The notes beneath the pieces were generated by a model that had not been told where the DNA came from, made no database searches, and worked only from the letters and a program-made list of their open reading frames with translations. Source: Roseococcus thiosulfatophilus (GTDB taxonomy: Bacteria; Pseudomonadota; Alphaproteobacteria; Acetobacterales; Acetobacteraceae). From it: DNA of 64,000 bases. The DNA lies in assembly GCF_017311575.1 (NCBI RefSeq), contig NZ_JAFFQY010000022.1, positions 1 through 64,000 on the forward strand, given 5' to 3'. Both the position numbers and the translations under genes were made by a program. Positions 56,445 through 64,000 of this stretch are shown piece after piece (positions within the stretch are counted from its first letter, which is position 1; every line of letters starts with the position of its first letter).

Positions 56445-57097
56445 AACCCGCCCCCTGGGATGGGGGCGAATTCCACGATGCCGTGCAGGCGGAACCCTTC
56501 CGGACCCAAGGGTTCCACCACCAGCGCGCCGCCCTCGGGGAAGGCGCGCCCGGCCACCGGGTCGCCCATGATCATGATGGGGGGCGTGCGGTGGCCCACC
56601 AGCACGCGGTTCACCCCCGGCGGCGGGATTTCGGCCAGCAGGCGGCGGTGCTGGTCCAGCACCCAGGCGAGGCGCGGGCCGGAATAGTCATCGGCCAGCA
56701 GCCCCTCCGTGACCACCACATTTTCCGCGCCGAAGGCCAGTTCCGCCGTGTCCCGCGCGCGATAAACCGGCCCGGCCAGCACCGGCAGGGCCACTGGGAC
56801 GCCCAATTCCCGCAGCCTTGCGCCGATGCGCGCCGATTGCTGGCGGCCCCGCGGGGAGATGTTGCGCTGCCCCGCACGGTCGCCCAGGCGATAGGTCCGG
56901 TCGCAGGGCTCCCCCGCCGTGTCGGCGTGGCGGAAGAACAGGGTGTGGCCGCCGGCGCGCAGCCGGGCCAGCAGCGGCGCGGCCTCGGGCGCCGTGGCCT
57001 CCAGCGGCGACAGGCGCTGGGCCAGGGCCGGCATGGTCCAGGCGGAGGCCCAGGCGGAGGCAACGAACAGGGCGGGCAGGGCGCGGCGGGCGATCAT
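56432..57097 (-). CDS. Exported histidine phosphatase superfamily protein
   Basis: A 221-residue protein with a signal peptide (MIARRALPALFVASAWASAWTMPALAQ). The phosphatase signature is LFFRHADTAGEPCD, an RHAD variant of the common RHG(E/Q); the second His lies in VNRVLVGHRTPPIM. NISPRGRQQSARIGARLRELGV is the typical connecting helix. It probably hydrolyses phosphate esters in the periplasm; substrate unknown. The start at 57097 begins the signal peptide. The serC gene upstream ends 38 bases before it. Confidence 0.88.
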   Translation of the reverse strand: MIARRALPALFVASAWASAWTMPALAQRLSPLEATAPEAAPLLARLRAGGHTLFFRHADTAGEPCDRTYRLGDRAGQRNISPRGRQQSARIGARLRELGVPVALPVLAGPVYRARDTAELAFGAENVVVTEGLLADDYSGPRLAWVLDQHRRLLAEIPPPGVNRVLVGHRTPPIMIMGDPVAGRAFPEGGALVVEPLGPEGFRLHGIVEFAPIPGGGFHAC

Positions 57098-57135
57098 GCC
57101 CGGCAGATAGGGCCGCCCTGCCCTATCCGGAAGGT

Positions 57136-58260
57136 TCAGCCGCGCTTGGCAGCGCCCCAGGCCGCGTCCAGCCAGGGCAGCACCGCCGCCACGTCCGCGG
57201 CCTCCACCGTCGCGCCGCACCACAGCCGCAGGCCCGGCGGGGCGTCGCGGTAATGGGCGGCGTCCAGCGCCACGCCCTCGGCCTCCAGATAGGTCACCAT
57301 GCGCTGCGCGATCTCGGCCTGGTGCTCGGGCGCCAAGTCCCGGAAGCGCAGGCAGACGGAGGTGCAGGAGCGGGTGGCCGGGTCTTCCGCCAGGAATTCC
57401 GCCCATTTGCTGCGGGACACCCAGTCGGCCACCAGCTTGAGGTTGCCCTCGGCCCGCGCCACCAGCCCCTTCAGGCCGCCCACGCTTTCCGCCCAGCGCA
57501 GCCCATCGAGCGCGTCCTCGACACAGAGCATGGAAGGCGTGTTGATCGTGTCGCCCCGAAAAATGCCCTCGATCAGCTTCCCGCCCTTGGTCAGGCGGAA
57601 CACCTTGGGCAGGGGCCAGGCGGGCGTGTGGCTCTCCAGCCGCGCCACGGCGCGGGGCGAGAGGGCCAGCATGCCATGCGCGGCCTCGCCCCCCAGCACC
57701 TTCTGCCAGGACCAGGTGACGACATCCAGCCTGTCCCAGGGTAGGTCCATGGCGAAGGCCGCGGAGGTGGCGTCGCAAATGGCCAGCCCTTCGCGGTCCG
57801 CCGTGATCCAGTCGCCATTCACGAGCCGCACGCCGGAGGTGGTGCCGTTCCACACGAAGACGCAGTCCCGCGCCCAGTCCACGGCGCCGAGGTCGGGCAG
57901 CTTGCCATAGGGCGCCTTCAGCAGCCGCACATCGGGCAGCTTCAGGGCCTGGGTGATGTCATGGGCCCATTCGGCGGAAAAGCTTTCCCAGGCCAGCACA
58001 TCCACCCCGCGCGGCCCCAACAGGGACCACAACGCCATTTCCACCGCCCCGGTGTCTGAGGCGGGCACGATGCCCAGCCGCCAATCGGCCGGCATGCCGA
58101 GGATGGCGCGGGAGCGCTCGATCACCTCGGCCATGCGGGCGCGGGAGGCGGGGGCGCGGTGGCTGCGCCCCAGCAGCGCCCCCTCCAGCGCGGAGAGCGA
58201 GAAGCCCGGCCGCTTCGCGCAGGGGCCGGAGGAGAAATGCGGGCATTCGGGCTTCAGCAT
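57136..58260 (-). CDS. serC: Phosphoserine aminotransferase
   Basis: A 374-residue PLP enzyme making 3-phosphoserine from 3-phosphohydroxypyruvate and glutamate. It resembles the long alphaproteobacterial Ser[20 protein letters not shown] at the N-terminus, [33 protein letters not shown], and the Schiff-base Lys in [41 protein letters not shown] forms the active-site loop. The start at 58260 (MLKPECP) matches the conserved N-terminus. tpiA lies 25 bases upstream on the same strand. serA is not adjacent. Confidence 0.92.
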   Translation of the reverse strand: MLKPECPHFSSGPCAKRPGFSLSALEGALLGRSHRAPASRARMAEVIERSRAILGMPADWRLGIVPASDTGAVEMALWSLLGPRGVDVLAWESFSAEWAHDITQALKLPDVRLLKAPYGKLPDLGAVDWARDCVFVWNGTTSGVRLVNGDWITADREGLAICDATSAAFAMDLPWDRLDVVTWSWQKVLGGEAAHGMLALSPRAVARLESHTPAWPLPKVFRLTKGGKLIEGIFRGDTINTPSMLCVEDALDGLRWAESVGGLKGLVARAEGNLKLVADWVSRSKWAEFLAEDPATRSCTSVCLRFRDLAPEHQAEIAQRMVTYLEAEGVALDAAHYRDAPPGLRLWCGATVEAADVAAVLPWLDAAWGAAKRG

Positions 58261-58285
58261 GAGCGGGATTCTCAGAAGCGAAGAT

Positions 58286-59035
58286 TCAGACGGGGGCGGC
58301 GCGGGCGATGGCCAGGAAATCCTCAGCCACCAAGCTGGCACCCCCCACCAGGGCGCCATCCACCTCGGGCAGGGCCAGGATGGCCTTGGCGTTGGAAGGC
58401 TTCACCGAGCCGCCATAGAGCAGCCGCGTGGTCCGCGCGGCGGGGCCGAAGCGCTCCACCAGCGCCGCGCGCATGGTGGCGTGGATGGCCGCGATGTCGT
58501 CCTCGGTGGGGGTGCGGCCGGTGCCGATGGCCCAGACCGGCTCATAGGCCACGGTGCCGCCGGCGGTCACGAAGCCATAGGGGACGGACCCCTCCAGCTG
58601 GCCGCGCACCACCGATTCCGCGAGGCCGCCCAGGCGCTCGGCCTCCGTCTCGCCCACGCAGACGATGGGAATGAGGCCCGCGGCCAGGGCCGCCGTGGTC
58701 TTGGCCAGCACGGCGGCGTCGTTCTCGGCGTGGTCCGCCCGGCGCTCGGAATGGCCCAGGATGACATGGGTGGCGCCCACGTCGCGCAGCATGGTGGCAC
58801 TCACATCGCCGGTATGGGCGCCCTTGGCGGCGGCGTGGCAATCCTGCCCCCCCACCGCGACGCGCCCGCCCAGCAGCACCACCGACACGGTATGCAGGTG
58901 CGGGAAGGGCGGGCAGACCAGCAGGTCCACGCCCTCCACCCCCTCGCGCACCGACTCGGCGAGGCGCGCGGCCTCGCGCACGGTCCCGTGCATCTTCCAG
59001 TTGCCGGCGATGAGGGGACGAATCCCTGGGGTCAT
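58286..59035 (-). CDS. tpiA: Triose-phosphate isomerase
   Basis: A 249-residue TIM-barrel glycolytic enzyme. Asn12/Lys14 (AGNWKMHG), the catalytic His in VILGHSERR, the catalytic Glu in [15 protein letters not shown] with its mobile loop, and the phosphate-binding [10 protein letters not shown] and [10 protein letters not shown] are all present. The start at 59035 gives the standard N-terminus; the frame stays open upstream but without conserved sequence. It is divergent from ppiD, 82 bases away. Confidence 0.96.
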   Translation of the reverse strand: MTPGIRPLIAGNWKMHGTVREAARLAESVREGVEGVDLLVCPPFPHLHTVSVVLLGGRVAVGGQDCHAAAKGAHTGDVSATMLRDVGATHVILGHSERRADHAENDAAVLAKTTAALAAGLIPIVCVGETEAERLGGLAESVVRGQLEGSVPYGFVTAGGTVAYEPVWAIGTGRTPTEDDIAAIHATMRAALVERFGPAARTTRLLYGGSVKPSNAKAILALPEVDGALVGGASLVAEDFLAIARAAPV

Positions 59036-59117
59036 GGGCGGGCTTCCTTCTTTGCGGGGGAGGGATAGCCGAGGCCGATGTTTGGCAACAGCCCGTGGGC
59101 GCGCTATGCGCGCGGGC

Positions 59118-61019
59118 ATGATCACCTTCATGCGCCGCCTGGCCGCGACCTGGGCCGCCAAGGCCCTCTTCGTCCTCCTGATCCTCTCCTTCGCCGTGTG
59201 GGGGATCGAGGACATGATCCGCGGCATCGGGCGGGACGACAGCGTCGCCCGCGTCTCGGGCCAGCCCATCGAGGCGGCGGAGGCGCAGGAAGCCGCCCGG
59301 CGCGAGTTGCAGCGCATCAGCCGCGCGCTGCAGGGCCGGTTCGAGCCGGACGCCGCCATGCGCCGCGCCGTGGCCGAGCAGGTGGTGGAGGGGCTGGTCA
59401 TTGACCGCGTCCTCCAGCAGGAGGCGGCGCGGATGGGCGTCGTGGTGCCCGACGAGGCGGTGCGCGACTACGTCTTCCGCATCCCGGGCTTCCAGGGGGC
59501 GGATGGGCGCTTCTCGCGCGAGGTCTTCAACAGCTTCCTCCGCAACAACGACATGAGCGAGCCCTTTTTCCTGGGCCTGCTCCGCACCGACCTGGCGCGG
59601 CAGCAGATGTCGGGCGCGGTGCGGGCCGGCGCGGCCCTGCCGGAGACGGCCGGGCGCCGGCTGCTGGGCTGGTCGCTGGAGCGCCGCAGCGTGATGCTGG
59701 TGGAACTGCCCTTCGCCCAGGCCCCCGAGCCCGAGGCGCCGACCGAGGCGCAGCTTTCCCGCTTCCACGAGAACAACCCGGCCCTGTTCTCGACCTCCGA
59801 ATACCGCGACGTCAGCGTCATCACCATGAACGCCGAGCGGCTGATGGCCTCGGTGGAGGTGAGCGAGCGCGAGATCGAGGACGCCTACGCCGCCGCCCGC
59901 GACCGCTTCGAGGTGGCCGAGCGCCGGCGCATCCAGCAGGTGATCGTGCAGGAGGAGGCCCAGGCCCGCGCCCTGGCCGAGGCCTGGGCCGCCGCCCCCG
60001 ACTTCGCCACCTTCCAGGCCGCCGCCCGCGCCGAGGGCGCCGCCGCCAGCGAATTGCCGCCCACCACCCAGGCCGAGCTGCCCATCGCCACCCTGGGCGA
60101 TGCCGCCTTCGCGCTGGCGCCCGATACCATCTCGCCCCCCATCCAGTCGCCCTTCGGCTGGCATGTGCTGCGGGTGGTGGAGGTGACGCCCCCCAGCCGC
60201 CGCGAGTTGGCCGAGGTGCGCGACGAACTCCGCAACGAGATCGCGGCCGAACGCGCGGCCGACCTGGCCTTCGACCGCGCCAACCGCATTGAGGACGCGC
60301 TGGCCGGGCGCGTGGGGCTGGCCGACATCGCCCAGCGCTATGACCTGGCCTATGCGCGCGTGCGGATGGACGCGACGGGAATGACGCCCGAGGGCACGCC
60401 CGCCGAACTGCCCGTGGCAGACGCGGCGCGCGAGGCCGCCATCCGCGCCATCTTCGCCCAGGCGCCCAACGCCGATGTGCGGCTGCAGGAGGGCGATTGG
60501 GGCTTCATGGCCGTCCAGGTGAACGAGGTGATCGCCCCCAGCCTGATCCCGCTCGACCAGGTGCGCGAGGAGGTGATGACGGCCTACATGGCCGATGCCC
60601 GCCGCCGCGCCCAGGATGCCCGCGCCGCCGCCCTGCTGGCCGCGGTGCGGGGCGGCCAGACGCTCGCCGCCGCCGCCGAGGCCGCCGGCATCACCGCCGA
60701 GGCGCTCGGTCCCTTCGGGCGCGAGCCGGGCGGCGGCAACCCCATGCCGCGCGACCTGCTGGCGCCCACCTTCGAACTGTCGGCCAATGGCGTGACCATG
60801 GTGGAACTGCCGCAATCCTTCGCCGTCATCCAGTTGACGGGCGTGACGCCGGCGGACCTGACGGGCCAGGAACAGCCCATCGCGGCCGTGCGCGCCACGG
60901 GCGCCCAGCGCATGGCCGACGACATCGAGGTGCAGTACCAGGCGGCGCTGCGGGCGCGGGCCGATGTGCGCATCAACCCGCGCATGATGGACCGCGTGGC
61001 GGGGAACTCCCTGCCATGA
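59118..61019 (+). CDS. ppiD: PpiD/SurA-type peptidylprolyl isomerase, membrane-anchored
   Basis: A 633-residue periplasmic folding factor. One N-terminal transmembrane anchor (WAAKALFVLLILSFAVWGIEDMIRG) is followed by a SurA_N_3-type chaperone region with repeated long helices. A parvulin-type PPIase domain lies around residues 250-360 (RRRIQQVIVQEEAQARALAEAW ... SPPIQSPFGWHVLRVVEVTPP), and the chaperone module continues at the C-terminus. The alphaproteobacterial pairing ppiD-trpE is retained, overlapping as ATGA. The start is ATG 59118; ATG 59130 is an alternative. Confidence 0.92.
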   Translation: MITFMRRLAATWAAKALFVLLILSFAVWGIEDMIRGIGRDDSVARVSGQPIEAAEAQEAARRELQRISRALQGRFEPDAAMRRAVAEQVVEGLVIDRVLQQEAARMGVVVPDEAVRDYVFRIPGFQGADGRFSREVFNSFLRNNDMSEPFFLGLLRTDLARQQMSGAVRAGAALPETAGRRLLGWSLERRSVMLVELPFAQAPEPEAPTEAQLSRFHENNPALFSTSEYRDVSVITMNAERLMASVEVSEREIEDAYAAARDRFEVAERRRIQQVIVQEEAQARALAEAWAAAPDFATFQAAARAEGAAASELPPTTQAELPIATLGDAAFALAPDTISPPIQSPFGWHVLRVVEVTPPSRRELAEVRDELRNEIAAERAADLAFDRANRIEDALAGRVGLADIAQRYDLAYARVRMDATGMTPEGTPAELPVADAAREAAIRAIFAQAPNADVRLQEGDWGFMAVQVNEVIAPSLIPLDQVREEVMTAYMADARRRAQDARAAALLAAVRGGQTLAAAAEAAGITAEALGPFGREPGGGNPMPRDLLAPTFELSANGVTMVELPQSFAVIQLTGVTPADLTGQEQPIAAVRATGAQRMADDIEVQYQAALRARADVRINPRMMDRVAGNSLP

Positions 61020-62515
61020 GCGGCCCGGACAGCGCCTTCCGCGACGCCTATGCGCGCGGCCAGAACCAGCTTCTCTGGCGCGAGCGCGTGGCGGACCTGG
61101 AGACGCCCGTGGGCGTCTTCCTGAAGCTGGCCCATGGCAAGCCGCATTCCTTCCTGCTGGAGAGCGTGGAGGGCGGCGCCGCGCGCGGCCGCTTCTCGGC
61201 GGTGGGGATGGCGCCGGATTTGGTGTGGCGTTGCCGCGACGGGGTGGCCGAGTGCAACACCCAGGCGCTGTCGGCCCCCCACGCCTTCGTGCCGGAGGAA
61301 TTGCCGCCGCTGGAGGCGCTCCGCGCCCGCGTGGCCGCGCTGCGGATGCCCCTGCCGCCGGGCATGCCGCCCATCGCGGCGGGCCTCTTCGGCTATCTGG
61401 GCTACGACATGGTGCGGCTGATGGAGCGGCTGCCCAGCACCAACCCCGATGTGCTGGGCATTCCGGACGCCATCATGATCCGGCCCACGCTGGTGGCCGT
61501 CTTCGACCATGTGCGCGACGCGCTGACGCTGGCCACGCCCGTCTGGGCTGAGGCGGGCGGCGATGCGGAAGCCGCCTGGGCCGAGGCGCAGGCGCGGCTG
61601 GACGAGGCCGAGGCCGCCCTGGCCCGCCCCCTGCCCCGCCCCGCGCCGCCGGCGAAGCTGGCGCCGCAGCCCGCGCCCGTGTCGAACTTCACGCCCGAGG
61701 GCTACATGGCGGCCGTCGAGCGTGCGCGGGAATACATCCGCGCGGGCGATGCCTTCCAGATCGTGCCCTCGCAGCGCTTCACCGCCCCCTTCGCGCTGCC
61801 GCCCTTCGCGCTGTATCGCGCGCTGCGGCGCATCAACCCCGCGCCCTATCTGTTCTTCTTCGACCATGGCGGGTTTGCCGTGGTGGGGGCCTCGCCCGAG
61901 ATCCTGGTCAGCGCCAAGGATGGCGAGGTGACGATCCGCCCACTGGCCGGCACGCGCCGCCGCGGGGCGACGCCCGAGGAGGATGCGGCGCTGGAGGCCG
62001 AGCTTCTGGCGGACCCCAAGGAGCGGGCGGAGCATTTGATGCTGCTCGACCTCGGGCGCAATGATGTCGGGCGGGTGGCTTCCATCGGCTCGGTGCGCGT
62101 GACCGCGCAGTTCCGGATCGAGCGCTATTCGCAGGTGATGCACATCGCGTCCGAGGTACGCGGGCGGCTGCGGCCGGGGCTTTCGGCGCTGGACGCGCTG
62201 CAGGCGGGCTTCCCGGCCGGCACGCTGTCGGGCGCGCCCAAGGTGCGCGCCATGGAGATCATCGAGGAGCTGGAGCCGTCGCGCCGCGGCCTCTATGCCG
62301 GCGGCGTCGGCTATTTCGGCGTGGACGGCAACATGGACATCTGCATCGCGCTGCGCACGGCGCTGGTGAAGGAAGGCCAGCTGCACGTCCAGGCCGGCGC
62401 CGGCGTGGTGGCCGACAGCGACCCGCGCGCCGAGCATGAGGAATGCATCGCCAAGGCCCGCGCCCTGTTCCGCGCGGCGGAGGAGGCGGTGAGGTTCGCG
62501 GCGGGGGGCGGGTAG
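61016..62515 (+). CDS. trpE: Anthranilate synthase component I
   Basis: A 499-residue chorismate-binding enzyme, first step of tryptophan synthesis. The N-terminal Trp feedback site includes HSFLLESVEGG. The catalytic domain has AGDAFQIVPSQRF, RPLAGTRRRGATPEED, LMLLDLGRNDVGRV, FPAGTLSGAPKVRAMEIIEELEPSRRG and YFGVDGNMDICIALRT. The ATG overlaps the ppiD stop (ATGA). trpG is not immediately downstream: palindromic repeats and a convergent gshB follow, so the amidotransferase must be elsewhere. Confidence 0.96.
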   Translation: MSGPDSAFRDAYARGQNQLLWRERVADLETPVGVFLKLAHGKPHSFLLESVEGGAARGRFSAVGMAPDLVWRCRDGVAECNTQALSAPHAFVPEELPPLEALRARVAALRMPLPPGMPPIAAGLFGYLGYDMVRLMERLPSTNPDVLGIPDAIMIRPTLVAVFDHVRDALTLATPVWAEAGGDAEAAWAEAQARLDEAEAALARPLPRPAPPAKLAPQPAPVSNFTPEGYMAAVERAREYIRAGDAFQIVPSQRFTAPFALPPFALYRALRRINPAPYLFFFDHGGFAVVGASPEILVSAKDGEVTIRPLAGTRRRGATPEEDAALEAELLADPKERAEHLMLLDLGRNDVGRVASIGSVRVTAQFRIERYSQVMHIASEVRGRLRPGLSALDALQAGFPAGTLSGAPKVRAMEIIEELEPSRRGLYAGGVGYFGVDGNMDICIALRTALVKEGQLHVQAGAGVVADSDPRAEHEECIAKARALFRAAEEAVRFAAGGG

Positions 62516-62520
62516 GACCC

Positions 62521-62616
62521 CCGTCCGATCGGCGTCGGCGCAGCCGGCGGCGTAAATCGGCCGGGTAGTGCCGTCCGATCGTCCCGGCTTAGCCGGGGCG
62601 TGAATCGGCCGGGCGG
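62521..62616. repeat. Two copies of the palindromic repeat family (inverted orientation)
   Basis: Copies at ~62521-62565 and 62571-62616 both begin CCGTCCGATCG and end with ATCGGCCGGG. On the other strand they read CGGCCGATT(C/T)ACG - variable hairpin - CGATCGGACGG, the same arm pattern as the repeats at 13.2 and 63.6 kb. Inner stems differ (CCCGGCT/AGCCGGG in the second copy). They fill the gap between convergent trpE and gshB. Confidence 0.85.
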
Positions 62617-62621
62617 AAAAG

Positions 62622-63566
62622 CTACCTGCGTTTTTCCTCGATCGCGTCCCAGATGGCGCGTTCCAGGTGGATGCCGTCGAAGCGCGCCAGCTCCTGCAGG
62701 CCGGTGGGCGAGGTGACGTTGATCTCGGTGAGGTAGCCGCCGATCACGTCAATGCCCACGAAGATCATCCCGCGCTTCTTCAGCTCCGGCCCGATGCGCG
62801 CGCAGATCTCGCGCTCGCGGTCGGTCAGCTTGGTGGGTTCGGCGCGGCCGCCGACATGCATGTTGCTGCGCGCCTCGCCATCCGCCGGCACGCGGTTGAT
62901 GGCGCCCATCGCCTCGCCGTCAATCAGGATCACGCGCTTGTCGCCCAGGCGCACGGCGGGCAGGTATTGCTGCACCACCAAGGGCTCGCGCGAGCGTTCG
63001 GTGAACATCTCCACCAGCGAGTTCAGGTTGGGGTCATCGGGGCGCAGGTGGAACACGCCCGCGCCGCCATTGCCGAAGAGCGGCTTCACGATGATGTCGC
63101 CATGCTTCGCGCGGAACTTCGCGATCTGCCGCGTGTCGGCCGTCACCAGCGTCTCGGGCATCAGCTCCGGGAAATGGGTGACGAAGAGCTTTTCCGGCGC
63201 GTTGCGCACCTGGGCGGGGTCGTTCACCACCAGCGTCTTGGGGTGGATGTGCTCCAGGATGTGCGTGGCCGTGATGTAGGCCATGTCGAAGGGCGGGTCC
63301 TGGCGCATCAGCACCACATCCACGTCGCGCCCGAGGTCGAGTTCCACCGGGTCGCCGAACAGGTAGTGGTCGCCCTTGGCGCGCTTCACCGTGACGGGGT
63401 GCGCCTGGGCCAGCACGCGGCCCGCGTTCAGCGAAAGGTGGCGCACATGGTAGTGCCAGAGCGTGTGGCCGCGCGCCTGGGCCTCCAGCATCATGGCGAA
63501 GGTGCTGTCGCCATCGATGTTGATGCTCTCGATCGGGTCCATCTGGACGGCGACGCGCAGCGCCAT
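62622..63566 (-). CDS. gshB: Glutathione synthetase
   Basis: A 314-residue ATP-grasp enzyme joining gamma-glutamylcysteine and glycine. [26 protein letters not shown] is the conserved N-terminus. [34 protein letters not shown] (ATP-grasp loop), [30 protein letters not shown] and [24 protein letters not shown] (Mg/ATP ligands) follow. The ATG at 63566 is preferred over a TTG two codons earlier, since AAGGAG lies 8 bases upstream. Confidence 0.97.
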   Translation of the reverse strand: MALRVAVQMDPIESINIDGDSTFAMMLEAQARGHTLWHYHVRHLSLNAGRVLAQAHPVTVKRAKGDHYLFGDPVELDLGRDVDVVLMRQDPPFDMAYITATHILEHIHPKTLVVNDPAQVRNAPEKLFVTHFPELMPETLVTADTRQIAKFRAKHGDIIVKPLFGNGGAGVFHLRPDDPNLNSLVEMFTERSREPLVVQQYLPAVRLGDKRVILIDGEAMGAINRVPADGEARSNMHVGGRAEPTKLTDREREICARIGPELKKRGMIFVGIDVIGGYLTEINVTSPTGLQELARFDGIHLERAIWDAIEEKRR

Positions 63567-63589
63567 GGTCAAGCTCCTTGCTCATTGTC

Positions 63590-63640
63590 GAGCGGCTGAT
63601 TCACGGCTTCGGCAAGATGGCCGAAGCCGATCAGACGCTG
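63590..63640. repeat. Single copy of the palindromic repeat family
   Basis: GAGCGGCTGATTCACGGCTT at the left and CGATCAGACGCTG at the right are identical to the 13.2-kb units. The loop differs (CAAGATGG instead of CTCCA), extending the inner stem by one pair. It lies just past the gpmI stop and before the gshB start, where it could end the gpmI transcript. Confidence 0.9.
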
Positions 63641-63662
63641 TGATGTGCCACGCGCGGGCGCG

Positions 63663-64000
63663 TCAGGCCAGCAGGCTGCGCCCTGTCATCGCGGCGGGCT
63701 GGGGCAGGCCCATCAGCGCCAGCAGGGTGGGCGCGATGTCCCCGAGGCGCCCCTCGCGCAGCACCGCCCCCTCCGGCCCGCCCATCAGCAGCACGGGCAC
63801 GGGGTTCGTCGTATGGGAGGTGTGCGGGCCGTCATTGGCCGGGTCGCGCATCAGTTCGGCATTGCCGTGGTCGGCCGTGACCATCAGGGCGCCCCCCTGG
63901 GCGCGGATGGCGTCAGCGATGGCGCCGAGGCCGCGGTCCACCGCCTCGCAGGCGCGAATGGCGGCGGAAAGGCTGCCCGTATGGCCCACCATGTCGGCAT
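63663..64000 (-). CDS. gpmI: 2,3-bisphosphoglycerate-independent phosphoglycerate mutase, C-terminal part
   Basis: Partial gene running off the right edge; only the last 112 codons are visible. ADMVGHTGSLSAAIRACEAVD, TADHGNAELMRDP (Mn-binding Asp-His) and PHTSHTTNPVPVLLMGGP are diagnostic of the metallophosphatase domain of GpmI, which interconverts 3- and 2-phosphoglycerate in glycolysis. The protein ends PAAMTGRSLLA. It lies upstream of gshB on the same strand, separated by one palindromic repeat. Confidence 0.94.
   Translation of the reverse strand, partial: ADMVGHTGSLSAAIRACEAVDRGLGAIADAIRAQGGALMVTADHGNAELMRDPANDGPHTSHTTNPVPVLLMGGPEGAVLREGRLGDIAPTLLALMGLPQPAAMTGRSLLA

Overview
This is a GC-rich chromosomal segment of an alphaproteobacterium. 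The best guess is Rhodospirillales/Acetobacteraceae (Roseomonas-like). The evidence is the permuted two-piece tmRNA gene, an alpha-type SspB, ThyX, a HisZ, several Bug-type periplasmic binding proteins, and dense operons whose stop and start codons overlap as ATGA, GTGA or TGATG. No rRNA, tRNA, CRISPR array, transposase or prophage was seen. Only the first ~770 bases are clearly AT-rich and look acquired.

Layout. 1-0.77 kb: AT-rich DUF2971-type gene. 0.76-9 kb: panC, an AbgB-like M20 peptidase, cytochrome c + GST-like pair, methyltransferase, Bug protein, mmcB + pterin dehydratase, zincin-type metallopeptidase, gamma-glutamyltransferase. 8.9-13.2 kb: rutABCD pyrimidine-degradation operon with a divergent NMT1/THI5-like binding protein. 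13.2-18 kb: palindromic repeats, then a sulfur-oxidation operon (Bug, YeeE-type transporter, soxY, soxZ, cytochrome c, sulfide-dehydrogenase flavoprotein). 18-27 kb: CPG2-like M20 peptidase, hflK-hflC-degP, mrp + MmcQ/YjbR, then thyX-HD-ribokinase. 27.2-27.6 kb: ssrA, followed by sspB, which encodes the ClpXP adaptor for its tag. 28.4-33 kb: class I fumarase, small genes, class II fumarase.

33-49 kb is the most interesting part. A divergent gene set combines a 6-hydroxynicotinate-reductase-like protein, an ApbE-like UPF0280 protein, an enamidase-like amidohydrolase, a DUF1185 protein and a two-subunit xanthine-dehydrogenase-family hydroxylase. It runs into a branched-chain-type ABC transporter with three tandem paralogous binding proteins. 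Read together these suggest uptake, hydroxylation, reductive dearomatisation and ring opening of an N-heteroaromatic compound. The flavin-transferase role proposed for UPF0280 is inference. Just downstream, an intact cupin gene and a decayed cupin copy flank an in-frame chimera of a peptide-binding protein and the C-terminal part of an amidase, which points to a recombination scar.

51-64 kb returns to housekeeping genes: a chemoreceptor, hisZ-purA, a TerB-like protein, a histidine phosphatase, tpiA-serC, ppiD-trpE, gshB and the 3' end of gpmI. A dispersed palindromic repeat family with conserved arms occurs at 13.2, 62.5 and 63.6 kb.
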